Source of the DNA: Diphasiastrum complanatum
Lineage: Eukaryota; Streptophyta; Lycopodiopsida; Lycopodiales; Lycopodiaceae
Direction of reading: 5' to 3'
Length of the DNA stretch: 64,000 bases
Assembly: GCA_029204225.1 (NCBI GenBank)
Contig: CM055097.1
Coordinates: 44,941,366 to 45,005,365 of the forward strand
Made by a program: the position numbers and the translations under genes. The first letter of the stretch is position 1. Each line of letters starts with the position of its first letter. Shown here piece after piece: positions 28,470 through 40,140 of the stretch. The notes under the pieces were generated by a model. It was not told where the DNA came from and searched no databases. It saw nothing but the letters and a program-made list of their open reading frames with translations.

Positions 28470-30231
28470 GTTGTCTAAAGTTCAGCGTTGATGATTTCCT
28501 TTGCTTCTGCCGAGATATCTTTTGCAAATAACTTCACAGCATCGCGGTCATAGTCAGAGTCATTTTTGAGATCTTCCTTAGTCGTAGATTTGTTCGTTAT
28601 TTTGCTAGAAGATTTCTTCTTCGAGGATTTTCTACGCCTTGTCGAAGATTTTGGATCAGGTTTCGAGGAGCTTTTGCTTCTCGTTGTGACTTTGAATAAT
28701 TTCTCCATGTCACTTGGCCAGGACTGATCTTTTGTCTTTGCCAGTTTTCCTTCAATAACGTCAATTCTCTGCACAACAGCATCAGTCGCAGCTTTCACTT
28801 TCGTGTCTACAGCAGCTGGTGTCGCTACATATTGATATTTGGGTCGCGGCTTCTGCGGCTGAGGGCAGTCTGGATACTTGTGGCCAAGCTCTCTGCAATT
28901 TGAACATAATGGTAAATAACCAATCGGCTTTCGTGGTTGAGGACAGTCAGGAGAAAAATGTCCCGGCTCTCCACAGTTGTAGCAGTTGTCCGAAATTGGT
29001 TTACTCGCGGTTTGAGACTTCGCTGGTCCAACAAATTCAGGAGGATTATGTCTTCTTGGTGCAAACTTGGGTCTTCCTGCTGGGCTGATGTTGTAGTACC
29101 CTGTACATACTTAGTAGTCGCATCATTTTGAATAATAAAAAGTACCTTCTGGGCAAGACCTTCAATGTATTTGACATTCACAGTAGTGCAGTCTTCCTTA
29201 GTGTGTCCAGAAGTTCCACATTTTGTACACCACATTCTTGAGTTGGAAGAAGACGCTTTTGGTCTTTTATCTACAACTTCAGGGATATGCACTTTCAAGT
29301 CATTAAACTTTTTATTAAGGTCAGCCATATTACTCTTCCAAAGCTTTTCCACTTTGGAAGTTGACGACTTATCCTCGACAACTTTCGTGTCATCCTTTCA
29401 TTTAGTTCATCGTTTATTCTTTCTCTCTCCTTTGTCAACTTCTGATTCTGATGAATCGCTTTCAGATTCCAAACTTGAAGAACTGGTACTTGAATCAGAA
29501 TCTGAATCATCATCGCTGTCACTAGAATCAGTCTTCAACTTTCGAGATTTCTTAGTCGATCGTCGCTTTCGTGCTAGTTTCGAGGTCTCAAAATTTTCTG
29601 CACTAGTTATTACTACTGCTAAGGAGGTCATGTCCCCTTGTCTGCAATACCGATCAATCTTTGGTGGTAAACCATTCAAAAACCATTCGATCTGCATATC
29701 CATGGGATATACACCGGTTAGTTTTCCTATGAGATTTTTAACCTTTCATGTATATTTGTGAAGGGATTCTTTACTCTTCTTCTGGACATTGTTCAAACGT
29801 CCAAGAATTCTAGATTTGTAACTGATCCCTCTGAACTAGTTCAAAAACGCATCTTTTAGCAAGTACCAGGTTCCTACACGGCCTGGTTCAACTTGGCTAT
29901 ACCAGATGCGCGCCTGCTTTCTTAGCAGATCAGGGAAGATTCGTAGTTTGTCTACGTCAGTTCCCTCGTTATTCACATTAGCGATTGACTCGAATTGTGA
30001 GACATAGCTATCTGCATCATCAGAAGAAGTCCCTTTAAAATAATCGTATTTCATTTTAGAGATAGAAGTGAAACGTGCAGCAGGACCCTCCATACCGAAG
30101 CTAATTAGGAGTTCAAGTAATTGGGTAGTGATTTCATCTAGATTTCTTCGACTAGTATTCTCAGTTTGTCTTCGTAAAAATTCCTCTCTAAGCTTACAAT
30201 ATCGTTCTAATCTGGATTTTCTATCTGACAT
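28470..30231 (-). pseudogene. Gypsy D1 gag
   Basis: Starts MSDRKSRLERYCKLREEFL at 30231. The capsid-like part includes ISFGMEGPAARFTSIS, DADSYVSQFESIAN and ARIWYSQVEPG, then the KSRILGRLNNVQKKSKESL and MQIEWFLNGLPPKIDRYC blocks. A Ser/Asp-rich acidic linker follows (about 29540-29430), then three CCHC zinc knuckles: WCTKCGTSGHTKEDC (29230), CYNCGEPGHFSPDC-like (28985) and CSNCRELGHKYPDC-like (28900). It ends with a Lys/Ser-rich tail. The frame is broken near 29835, 29400, 29100 and 28800. Confidence 0.85.
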
Positions 30232-30283
30232 ACACTAGAGACGGAGATAGGTTTGTCAGATTTCTTATAACTTTCCTAAACTA

Positions 30284-30301
30284 TCCCTGGCAACAGCGCC
30301 A
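30284..30301 (-). other. Primer binding site of Gypsy D1 (tRNA-Asp type)
   Basis: Reads TGGCGCTGTTGCCAGGGA on the minus strand, five bases after the LTR end. This is one or two changes from the common plant Gypsy primer site ending in GTTGCCGGGGA. Confidence 0.85.
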
Positions 30302-30306
30302 AAAAT

Positions 30307-31550
30307 TGGTATCTGTCGTACTATACCAACAGGGTTAATATAGATTTTATAGTAAATAATGTCGTTCCCACAGAGGACAACGTTAGAAAGTTATGTTTTT
30401 GGTACAATTATGGCAAGGGGGTTCGAGTGTTATTCTGGTTGTCGACAGACATTAAAAAGTAACCAATATTACTTATGTTTGGGATGGATAATGTTAATAA
30501 ATTCAGAACAACAATCTGGCCTCTATCGAATTGAAGGAAGCGCGTTCTATAGATGAAATGTTATTAGAGTAGTACAACAGTACTACACTCTGGCTGATTA
30601 AGGTGTGAACATAGAATCGAGAATTGTCCGATGTATTCACGATTGTGCAGACAATTAATTAATCGCGTTCGCGAACTATTCGTTTCTAGACAGAAGTCCT
30701 CAACAACTAAAGCCCAACTTAATGGTTAAAGAAAACAAAGAGTTTTAGAACACGTTAGAAACTTATGTCAATGCCAATCAGGAAAACAGATCAAAGACTC
30801 AATCCTTCAGACAGGGACTGTCATCTCATGTGTATACATACAACTTTATTCAATGATCGTGCTAGACTGTACCAAAGATAGTTGTTATTCGAGTGCCAAA
30901 AAGAAAGTATTCACGAAAGACAAATAAGATGGTTTAAAGACAGTTCTTTAGAGCATGTGTAATGCCCTAGAGCATCTGTATGATCAGAGAGTAATTCATG
31001 AAATGCGTTAGAGATTGTTAGCAGACTCAAGATCACTTACACTCAGCAGTGCAAAGAACAGAGATAAGAGAGAATAACTCACAGAATTCTATTCACTTCT
31101 TCAATCTCTTACATAAACATAAACTCTTCTCTCTCGATGATCGAGACTGAAGTGTGAGATCTATATATGTTCTACGGGGCAAACAAACACACTTCTAAAA
31201 CAACAGGTGTGTCACTCCCGCGAAAGGGTCTAGTTAACAATTAGACTGAAAATACGTTAAACTATACCATAGGAGGTATACTTAACTATGAGTTAAAATT
31301 ACTCTAGTTTATCATGTCTTTTTGTATCTAGTCGTTTCGTATGGATGACCTAGTAAAGGTTATCCGAGACAATGTCTTTTCCTTTTAAAGATCTTGCCCT
31401 TAATTACAAGGCAAGTACTTAGGAGATATATTCCTGAAAAATGACTTAGGCCTCTTCATGATTTATACTTAACCAGCTCATGTCTTCATTTTCGAGTATA
31501 TCATGCCATATTTATGTTGATATTGAATATTTAACATTTTCGTGGCATCA
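30307..31550 (-). repeat. 5' LTR of Gypsy D1
   Basis: About 1.24 kb. It begins TGATGCCACGAAAATG at 31550, which matches the start of the D2 3' LTR at 45204. It ends ATACCA next to the primer site. The outer side (31551 onward) is Helitron coding sequence, so D1 probably inserted into a Helitron. Confidence 0.85.
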
Positions 31551-31561
31551 CAGTCTCGCAT

Positions 31562-32940
31562 GTTACTGGCTATCCTAACTCCTCCACGTAATCCTCTACT
31601 AAATGGGGCTCTATACTCGTCCAAAGATCTAATGGGTCGGAAGGGGCACACATCAAAAGAAGTACAGCGAACATGAGCCGAAGTTGTGATGAAGTCCCCC
31701 ATGACACCGCCTCCAACAAGTAGTGACTCCATTCCATCGCATCGTTGATAAGAAGTCTATGCTTGCAAGCATCTCTGAATGACGAAAACAACTCACCATT
31801 TGTGCGCAAGTCCTCAAAACTTGTTTCACCTCTTACATGAGCCAAAAGAACTCGCAAATAAAATTGCTCTCCTTCGGATGGATGGACAAAATACATACGT
31901 CCAATGGCCGGAATGGACTGTGCATTGATTCTACGGGTCCACCTTCACACTCTCCTATTGTAAACGTAAGACCATGGCAAGTCTTGGTACAACAACAACT
32001 CTCGGGCCGCTGAATCACCACTTCTATTCAGTTCAAAAAAGCTGTCAAAGTGGTACTCAAATGACCTTCTACGACCTCCTCTAAATCGGCTCCCTCAGTA
32101 AAGTAACCAACTCCTATCCTGCCAGATGAACTGCCAATCGAGTCACAACTGGCTTATGAGCACCCATAGAAAGCCCAAACAGTCACCAGCAAGCCTCACT
32201 CGCAGAAAATATCAAGCATTTAAAAATTGCTCTACCTCATTGACTGGCGCAACTATTTGACCACCACCCTCCACAACCGTTGTTGTAATCATATTTGGTC
32301 CCTTCAAACACGTACTTGTACAAATACTTCATGCTACGTATATGTACACATATTTCTACATTCATGTGACACTGAAAATGTAGTGTCAACCATCTGTTGT
32401 ACGATACTACCCACCGACTTCACCTTCTCTCTGTTATCTCTACACCTCTACGAAAGATACCCATTCACTACCATTGTTTCATCAATGAAATTCCTTGGAT
32501 AGTTCTTCGAGCATTTTCCATCCTTCATGCATGGTGCATTTGAAAAAGATGTTCTGCATGGGCCATGCATCATACAGGTCCTCACTATCTCGTACAACTT
32601 TGGATCATCCTCCCCCATAGGAATCTCTGCGCATACGATACGATCATAATCTCCAACAATGATGGATTTGCTCTGCTCCTCCAATATAATCAATAGGTGG
32701 GCATGGGGCAATCCTCTCTTCTGAAACTCTACAACATGAAGTCTTCCTATAATGCACCCAAATATCCCATCCTTCTTCAACAAATCAATCAAGTGTTGAA
32801 GCTTCATGCTAAAAACCCTCGACACCAAATCAGGCCTATCTGTAGGTGTCTCCCTCCTCACTTCTGACCAATTTGGGTTCACTGTCATTGTGATAAACAA
32901 ATCGGGAGCACCCAACTCCCTAATGACGGCATAGCATCTT
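31562..32940 (-). pseudogene. Helitron replicase fragment (Rep plus linker to helicase)
   Basis: From high to low coordinates the minus strand encodes LGAPDLFITMTVNPNW (32915), DRPDLVSRVFSMKLQHLI, FQKRGLPHAHLLIILEEQ with the HUH motif (H-A-H near 32705-32697), KCSKNYPRNF, degraded LDARYICASEACWRLLGF-like residues, TTLTAFFELNRSGDSAAREL (about 32055), then GRMYFVHPSEGEQFYLRVLL (31900), RGETSFEDLRT and SDPLDLWTSIEPHL. This is the classic Helitron protein between its Rep domain and Pif1 helicase. Stops occupy the middle (32450-32100). Helicase and both Helitron ends are absent: the fragment is cut by the D1 LTR (31550) and by the family G LTR (32947). In living Helitrons this protein nicks and copies DNA by a rolling-circle mechanism. 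Confidence 0.9.
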
Positions 32941-32946
32941 GGTACT

Positions 32947-33435
32947 TGTCATGCCCATGACTGGTCTCGAGTAGCGTGTCCACGCTAGGGACCAGTAGAC
33001 CAAGTAAGTTAATTGTGACTATAAGGAAATTGGGCCCCTTATGTGTACATGGTCACAATTAATGGTTGTAGGCCTAAACACATGGTGGTGGAGTTGGTAT
33101 GGGTCTATCAGTGAGTCATTAGAAAACTGGATGACGTGGCCCAGGTAGGCTGCAGAGGTCTCCAGTGAGGTGTCACAGTGCACTATTAGTGGTGCATGGG
33201 CCTTGGAGAGTATAAGTATAGCTGCTAGGCTCTCACTAGTGTATGTTTGATTTTGTGATTAGTAGCTACATGCTGCTGGTGTGACTCCTCTTTCCATGAT
33301 ATGATTGATCCATAGCTTGGGGGCTAGATCCGTTCAATCTAGGTTTGGTTGGGTTGGTTTATCCACCACCTCTTTCCTTGTGTTGTTGCTTTGTATGGTA
33401 TGCTTAGGCTAGAATCCTGTTGTGAGGACTCTATA
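32947..33435 (+). repeat. LTR of the E/G family (G copy)
   Basis: Starts TGTCATGCCCATGACTGG at the Helitron border. It has a TATA-like gagtataagtata (33217-33229) and the shared U5 block AATCTAGGTTTGGTTGGG (33338-33355). It is followed within two or three bases by a perfect primer site (33437-33449). The exact last base is uncertain. No second LTR of this copy is visible. Confidence 0.7.
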
Positions 33436-33436
33436 T

Positions 33437-33449
33437 TGGTATCAGAGCC
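33437..33449 (+). other. Primer binding site of the G element
   Basis: TGGTATCAGAGCC, tRNA-Met type, directly after the LTR listed above. Confidence 0.8.
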
Positions 33450-33960
33450 AGTCTAAGCAGGATTTACCATTGAAAGTGCTGAGAGAAAATCTCGACGTTT
33501 TCTCAAGAATCCGATGGAGTAAGCAACAAACGGTGGAATTGTGAGATTCTCTTCCTGTTGAAAATATTTTTTGAATTGCAATCAATTATGTGGTAAGTGC
33601 ACTACCAGGCTCACAATTGGTTCGCTTTTGAGCTTTTCGAATTGGTTTCTTGGAAGAAATTCTGTGTGAATTCTGTTGTTGCTGATTACTTTGTGATTAG
33701 CATCTTTGTAAAGCAACAGTTACTTTATTTGTTGCTCCTACAGTCTCTGATTCTTCCTATGAATGGTTATAATATTTTAAATGCTGTCTATTGTTTATTT
33801 GGAAGCCGGTTTGGTTTTAAATCGGTGAAAATAGGCTGCAATAGAAGCAAAAATACTCTAATTTGTTGGTTGTTGAGTGTTGGTGATGTTTGACAGGATT
33901 GCAAGGCTGCTTACTGTGAATCACTGGTTTATGCTTCATTTTCCAGCAACTGAAGACTAA
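33450..33960. other. Leader of the G element, non-coding
   Basis: About 500 bp after the primer site without recognisable coding. It ends where the LTR of Copia C begins in the opposite orientation. Confidence 0.5.
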
Positions 33961-34955
33961 TGATGGAGATGAATTTGGTCGTGATGTGATCTGATACCAC
34001 TGATGAGAATCAGTCACGATTCGCGAAGGCAAATCAGGCATGACTCTCTCTCTCTCTCTCTCAACTTGGATGGAGTTCAGATGCAATCGCTGGGCATTAC
34101 CAGCTGAATCACTCCTACAGTCCTCCAGAGTGTAGCCAGTCACTACTGATCTACGTTTACAAAATTAATACAACATTCGACTTAATTTTAACCAAAATGT
34201 AGAGTTCAAAGGAACAAGAAAACTCAGACATACAAAATAAATAGCATATGCATTCGCATTCAAGATCAGACACAATTACAAAATCGTTTATATTGATTTT
34301 TCTTTTGATTTCTTCAAGCACTGCATGCGAGTCCATGCAGTGCATCGGCGTGAGAGAGATACTCTTCTCTCACCGATGTGTGTCTCACTTACTAGCGGAC
34401 TTTGGATCGCTATGGATCCTGATCACAGAACTCGTCTCGCACGCAGGCGATCTTACTGTCTATATTTTGTCTTGATTGCTTACTAGCATCAGACTTCTGT
34501 AAACCTAATATTAGAGTGATTAAATATCTACAACTAATCAGGGAATTACAAGAGTGGCAGATTAGCCACGACCTAGGGAGTATCTGTTGATGTCATGCCA
34601 TCAGATCAGATCTCAGTACTTTTGGGTACTTGTGTGATCTTAGCGGTACTCTTTGGAGCGTGAGGGAAAAATGAATTTCGTTTCCACCGTTGGTTTCATT
34701 TATCTCGTCTGTCTTTCTCTCGTATTGGACCGCAAAAGAATCTCATTCGTGGATCTTTCGTGTTCACAAACCGTTCGTGATCGTCTTCTTTGACTTTCGT
34801 GTTCGCGAACCATTCGTCTTCGTTCCCTTTGACTTTTGTGTTCGTGAAACTCTTCATATCTCATGTCTCCAGATATTCGAGTTCGTGAACATCTTCGTCA
34901 GGTTGAGGGCCGAAAGCTAGCAAGGCTTTGTAATTAGAAACATTTTGTTTCTTCA
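33961..34955 (-). repeat. 3' LTR of Copia C (A/B family)
   Basis: Starts TGAAGAAAC at 34955 on the minus strand and aligns with LTRs A and B. The core ends TCTCATCA at 34004; a primer-site-like GTGGTATCAGATC (34003-33991) follows, and similarity to the end of LTR A appears to continue to about 33961. On the outer (5') side it is preceded by a purine tract AGAGAGAG and a pol end, as expected for a 3' LTR. Confidence 0.75.
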
Positions 34956-35939
34956 GCTCTCTCTCAAAGCATGATAGCTTTACGATTGCGAGATTGCTCC
35001 TTTGTCTCTCACAGTCCTTTGTATAGAGCTTTAGTGAGGATGTCAGCAACCATATCTTTCGTTCCTATGAAGGTGGTCTGCATCATCTTCTTTTCAATTA
35101 TATCCTGTTAGCATCATCCCTGCGAGCATTGGAGTGTTCGCTCCTTTGCAGTTCAGCATCCCAAAGTCCTCTAGGATCTTCTGGGTGTATCTGGACTGGT
35201 AAAGGTATAACTTACCTCCCTTATAGTCCCTTTCGATTTCTAAGATTAGGTAACACCTGGAATCTTCCAGATCCACTATCTCGAAATGTTTCGAGATGTC
35301 TGTCTTCACCTCAGCAATTAGCTGCTCACTCTTGCAAAGTATCAGAGTGTCATCCACATATACAGCCACTATGATGATCTGTCCATCTGTAATTTTGACA
35401 TTCTGTAATTCTGACATACACATTGGAGTCAGCCATTAGAGGGTTGAATCCTAATGATTTCAGGGCTTGATCTTTCTTCTTGTACCATTGTCGGGCTGAC
35501 TGCTTCAGACCGTAGATGCTTCTATGCATTCTGCATACATAGTCAGGAAGTGAATTCGAAATGAATCCTGAGGGTTGATCCATGTAGATCTCTTCGTCTA
35601 ATTCTCCATGTAAGAAGACCGTCTTCTTCACAATGTGGATCCTGAGGTCATAAGCTGCTGCATATGCAAACAACAGACGTAGGGACAAATGTTTGACGAC
35701 AGGAGAGAAGGTTTCAGAATAGTCAATACCATATCTTTGAGAGAAACCCTTCACTACCAATCTTGCCTTGTATTTCGACACATTCCCGTCTGGTCCGTAT
35801 TTGGGCTTGAAGGCCCATTTGCATTTGACAGTCTTGCGCTTATGCGATAATGGCTCCAACGTCCATACCTGGTTCTTCCTCATGGAATCCATCTCTTTGT
35901 TCATGGCTTGGATCCATCTGTCCTTTTCTGGACTTTCAA
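34956..35939 (-). pseudogene. Copia C reverse transcriptase and pol end
   Basis: The minus strand reads ESPEKDRWIQAMNKEMDSMR (35930), VWTLEPLSHKRKTVKCKWAF, YKARLVVKGFSQRYGIDY, FLHGELDEEIYMDQPSGF, YGLKQSARQWYKK (with the Arg that is a stop in copy A) and VAVYVDDTLILCKSEQ (35370-35325). The thumb then runs RYTQKILEDFGMLNCKGANT to about 35115. The rest of RT and nearly all of RNase H are deleted. Only the pol tail MVADILTKALYKGL (about 35045-35005) remains before the LTR. Upstream it is cut at 35939 and joined directly to Gypsy D2. Confidence 0.88.
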
Positions 35940-35940
35940 C

Positions 35941-37815
35941 TACTAGTCGAAGAAATCTAGACGAAATCATTGCCCAGTTACTTGAACTCCTAATTAGCTT
36001 CGGTATGGAAGGTCTTGCTGCACGTTTCACTTCTATTTCTCTAAAATTAAATACAATTATTTTAAAGGGACTCCTTCCGATGATGCAGATAGCTATGTCT
36101 CACAATTCGAGTCAATCGCTAATGCGAATAACGAGGGAACAGACGTAGACAAACTACGAATGTTCCTTGGTTTGCTAAAAAAACAGGCATGCATCTGGTA
36201 CAACCAAGTTGAACCAGGCCGCGTAGGAACCTGACACTTGCTAAAAGATGCGTTTCTGGACTGCTTCAGAGAGATCGGTTACAAATCTAGAATTCTTGGA
36301 CGTTTGAACAATGTTCAGAAGAAGAGTAAAGAATCCCTTTGCAAATATACATGTAAGGTTAAAAATCTCATAAGAAAACTAACCGGTGTATATCTCGTGG
36401 ATATGCAGATCGAATGGTTTTTGGCTGGTTTACCACCAAAGATTGATCGGTATTGCAGACAAGGGGACATGACCTTCTTAGCAGTAGTAATAACTAGTGC
36501 TGAAAATTTTGAGACCTCGAAACTAGCACGAAAGCGACGATCGACTAAGAAATATCGAAAGTCGAAGACTGATTCTAGTGACAATGATGATGATCCAGAT
36601 TCTGATTCAAGTACCAGTTCTTCAAGCTCGGAATCTGAAAATAGCAATTCATCAGAATCAGAAGTTGACATAGGAGAGAGAAATAATAGATGACGAACTA
36701 AACGAAAGGACGACACGAAAGTTGTCGAGGATAAGTCGTCAACTTCTAAAGTTGAAAAGCTTTGGAAGAGTAATATGGCTGACCTTAATAAAAAGTTTAA
36801 TGACTTGAAATTGCAAATCTCTGAAGTTGCAGATAAAAGACCAAAAGCATCTTCTTCCAACTCAAGAATGTGGTGTACAAAATGTGGAGCTTTTGGACAC
36901 ACTAAGGAAGACTGCACTACTGTGAATGTCAAATACATTGAAGATCCTGCCTAGGAGGTACTTTTTATCTTTCAAAATGATGCGACTACTAACTATGTAC
37001 AGGGTACTGCAACATCAGCCCAGTAGGACAGACCCAAGTTCGCATCAAGAAGACATAATCCTCCTGAATTTGTTGGACCAGCGATGTCTCAAACCGTGAC
37101 TGAACCAGTTTCGGACAACTGCTACAACTGTGGAGAGCCGAGACATTTTTCTCCTGACTGTCTCCTGCAAAAGCCGATTGGTTATGTACCATTATGTTCG
37201 AATTGCAGAGAGCTTGGCCACAAGTATCCTGACTGCCCTCAGCCGCAGAAGCCGCGACCCAAATATCAATATGTAGCAACACTAGCTGCTGCAGACACGA
37301 AAGCGAAAGCTGCGACTGATGTTGTTGTGCAGAGAATTGACGTTATTGAAGGAAAACTGGCAAAGACAGAAGATCAGTCTTGGCCAAGTGACGTGGAGAA
37401 ATTATTCAAAGTCACAACGAGAAGCAAAAGCTCCTCGAAACCTAATCAAAAATCTTTGACAAAGTGCAGAAAATCCTCGAAGAAGAAATCCTCTAGCAAA
37501 ACAACGAACAAATCTATGACTAAAGAAGATCTCAAAGATGACCCTGACTATGACCGCGATGCTACGAAGTTATTTGCAAAAGATATCTCGGCAGAAACAA
37601 AGGAAATCATCAACGCTGAACTTCAGACAGTTGCTGCAGAAAAGGTGGTCACTTTCAAGGAAGAGGACGAAGAAATCGCGAAGACGAAATTGTCTAGTGC
37701 TATTATCGATAAACCGACCTCGAAATCTAAGATGAAAGAATATGACATCGTGACTGATATTGGATCCCTTCGTCCGAACATTACTTTTGAACAGCTGTTG
37801 GCAGATAACACTTAA
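35941..37815 (+). pseudogene. Gypsy D2 gag
   Basis: Begins in mid-protein (TSRRNLDEIIAQLLELLISF) and follows the D1 gag: YNQVEPGRVGT, KSRILGRLNNVQKKSKESL (36284), MQIEWFLAGLPPKIDRYC, a Ser/Asp-rich acidic linker and three zinc knuckles: WCTKCGAFGHTKEDC (about 36870), CYNCGEPRHFSPDC (37121) and CSNCRELGHKYPDC (37198). In the second knuckle the usual Gly before His is Arg. The basic tail contains KSSKKKSSSKTTNKS and ends FEQLLADNT before a stop at 37813. Stops near 36234 and 36691 and frame changes disrupt it. Confidence 0.85.
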
Positions 37816-37879
37816 TAAAAAAAACAACTGAAAGGTCTTTTGTGCCCAAAAAGAAAAAAAAAGTTTATCTGCCAGATGA

Positions 37880-38575
37880 TGGTGTTTGTCTATCGATTTA
37901 GGTGATCTCGGTGCACCTGAGATTGATATTACCATTGCGGGATGCCTGATCGAAAAAGTGCCAATTGACTCTGGTTCCAGTGTAAATATAATAACAAAAG
38001 ACACAGCTCATGTTGTGGGGCTGACTGACATTCAACCGACACAGCGAAACATCAAGTTAGTTGATTCGACACGACGAAAACCTGTTGGAGAACTGAAGGA
38101 TGTCACTGTCTACATTCAAGCCAAGCCATTCACAATGAATTTCATTGTTATCAAACCACTCGGTTTGTCATCCTATTCTGTGCTGATTGGAAGACTTTGG
38201 CTTTATCAATCAAATGAAAGTGTACATTGGAAATCCAAAGAGCTGAGATTGCAGACTGGTGAGACCAATAACCGAGGTAAGCCAGCAGAACAAATCATAA
38301 TCTGGAGTCATGACAAATATGAAGATAAAACTCCTCTGTCCGACACCAGCTTTACATCAGAAGAATCTTCGTATGCCTTGAATATTTTTCCCAATGAATC
38401 TGATATTGAAGTGCAGTACTTTGAATGTTATGAGAATGCTGATGACGAAGAATTCTTCGATGCTTGCAACACTGAAGCAGATGTTTTGTATGAAGAAATT
38501 AACATTGTAGACACGAACTCGAAAGAGTCTGACGATTCAAGTGACGAATCTGAACACGAATTTTGGTAACAAGAA
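37880..38575 (+). pseudogene. Gypsy D2 aspartic protease
   Basis: The open frame 37886-38569 includes SIDLGDLGAPEIDITIAGCL, the catalytic IDSGSSVNII (D-S-G at 37967-37975), RKPVGELKDVTVYIQAKPF, LSSYSVLIGRLWLYQSN and an acidic spacer rich in Asp and Glu. The usual IGRPWL is IGRLWL here. The protein would cut the Gag-Pol precursor. The frame ends at TAA (38567-38569) and RT follows in another frame. Confidence 0.88.
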
Positions 38576-40140
38576 CCAGGTTGACGACAAGAAAACATCT
38601 GTGGAGTCAACCATGCTCGAAATTCATGGCCATACCAAGGCCAGTATGACTGAAGGTGTCATATTACCATATTCTACTGAACTGATTGAACTTGCACCTG
38701 GCAGATTTGTGCATGTTTCAAAGTCACTTGGAGAATCGGAATTAGTGGAATTCACTAAACTATTGAAGGAGTATCAAGACGTTTTTGTCTGGTCGCTCGA
38801 CGATTTGAAGGGTATACCTGCAGAATTCGGAGAGCACCGAATTGATGTTAAGGAAGATGCTGTACCTATTCGACAGAGACAGTATCGTCTCAATCCTAAG
38901 TACTCTCTCATGGTCAAGGACGAACTTAACAAGCACTTTAAGGCAGGTATAATCTATCCCGTCTTAAGTAGTGAATGAATTTCACCCATTGTTGTCATCC
39001 CAAAGAAGAAGACTGGCAAAATATGAATATGCCAGGATTTTCGCAAAATCAATGCTGCCACAAGGAAGGACCATCATCCTCTATCTTTCACTGATTCCAT
39101 CCTAGATCAGGTTGCTGGTCAAGAGCGTTACAGTTTCTATGACGACTTTTCTGGATATAATCAGGTTGGAGTGCGAAAGGAGGATCATTCAAAAACCACA
39201 TTCACTACGGATTGGGGCACTTATGCCTACAACAAAATGCTCTTTGGTCCTTGTAATGCTCCAACGACTTTTCAGCGAATCATGATGTTAATTTTCGCTG
39301 CCTTCCTGAGAACTTTTCTCGAAATATTTGTTGATGATTTCTGTGTATACAGTGATATAAAGACGCAAAAGCTAAAATTAACATTGCAACGATATCGAGA
39401 TACTTGTTTATCTCTTCATCCAGGGAAATGTTTTTTTGGTATGAAAGAAGGAATATTGCTTGGACACAGAATATCTAATAGAGGAATAGAAGTCGACAAA
39501 GATAAAGTCGAGCTTATAAAGAATCTCTAGATACCAACCAATTTACATGAACTAAGAGCTTTCTTAGGACATGTTGGCTATTACAGGAGATTTATTCAAA
39601 ATCATGCTTCTATTGCTGCTTCTCTTACACATCTACTGAAGAAACAAGTAGAATACTTGTGGACGAATGAACAGCAGAAAGCATTCAAAGATCTTAAGCA
39701 AAGGTTGATCAATGCTCCTATTTTGAGACCACCCAACTGGGCTATTTTATTTCACAGTTATGTGGATGTTTCTGCATTTGCTATTGCATCTGTCTAAGCC
39801 AAAAGGACGACTAGAAGAAGGATCATCCCATCTACTATGCGAGTCGACAGCTCAGTGCATCAGAGAAGAATTATTCGGCTACAAAAACGAAAACACTTGG
39901 CATGATTTTCACTGTTAAAATTTTTTGACATTATTTGCTGGGATATGCATTTATTTTTCATGTGGATCATTATGCTCTTAAGTATCTTGTAAATAAACCA
40001 GATCTATCCGGACGAATTGCTCGATGGGTTCTACTTCTGCAGAAATTTACTTATCAAGTAGAGCTTCGTCAAGGAAAATATCATACGAATTTTGATTATC
40101 TATTGTGACTCAGCACCGGAAAAACTGAAGACCCTATCAA
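38576..40140 (+). pseudogene. Gypsy D2 reverse transcriptase and RNase H
   Basis: RT reads EYQDVFVWSLDDLKGIPAEF (38768), RQYRLNPKYSLMVKDELNK, then after a TGA at 38976 ISPIVVIPKKKTGK, ICQDFRKINAATRKDHHPLS, KTTFTTDWGTYAYNKMLFGP and NAPTTFQRIMM. The catalytic FVDD lies at 39327-39338, followed by GKCFFGMKEGILLGHRISN. A TAG at 39528 precedes ELRAFLGHVGYYRRFIQNHA and APILRPPNWAILF. RNase H starts with YVDVSAFAIA (39759); its remainder is frameshifted but recognisable (YYASRQL, SEKNYSAT, then the DHYALKYLVNKPDLSGRIAR region near 39970-40020). Confidence 0.87.

Larger units (their letters stand above)
26200..31550 (-). mobile_element. Gypsy element D1 (3'-truncated)
   Basis: Minus-strand order: 5' LTR (31550-30307), primer site (30301-30284), gag (30231-28470), protease (28456-27450), RT and start of RNase H (27440-26200). 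It breaks off inside RNase H shortly before the minisatellite. It is the same family as D2 at 35941-45278, which lies head-to-head with it. The tRNA-Asp-type primer site and RT features suggest the Athila/Tat branch of plant Gypsy elements. Confidence 0.88.

Noticed and set aside
28095-29761. Open frames on the plus strand of D1 (up to 198 codons)
   Set aside because: They are antisense shadows of gag and protease. The same shadows appear on the minus strand of D2 at 36315-36938 and 37570-38004.
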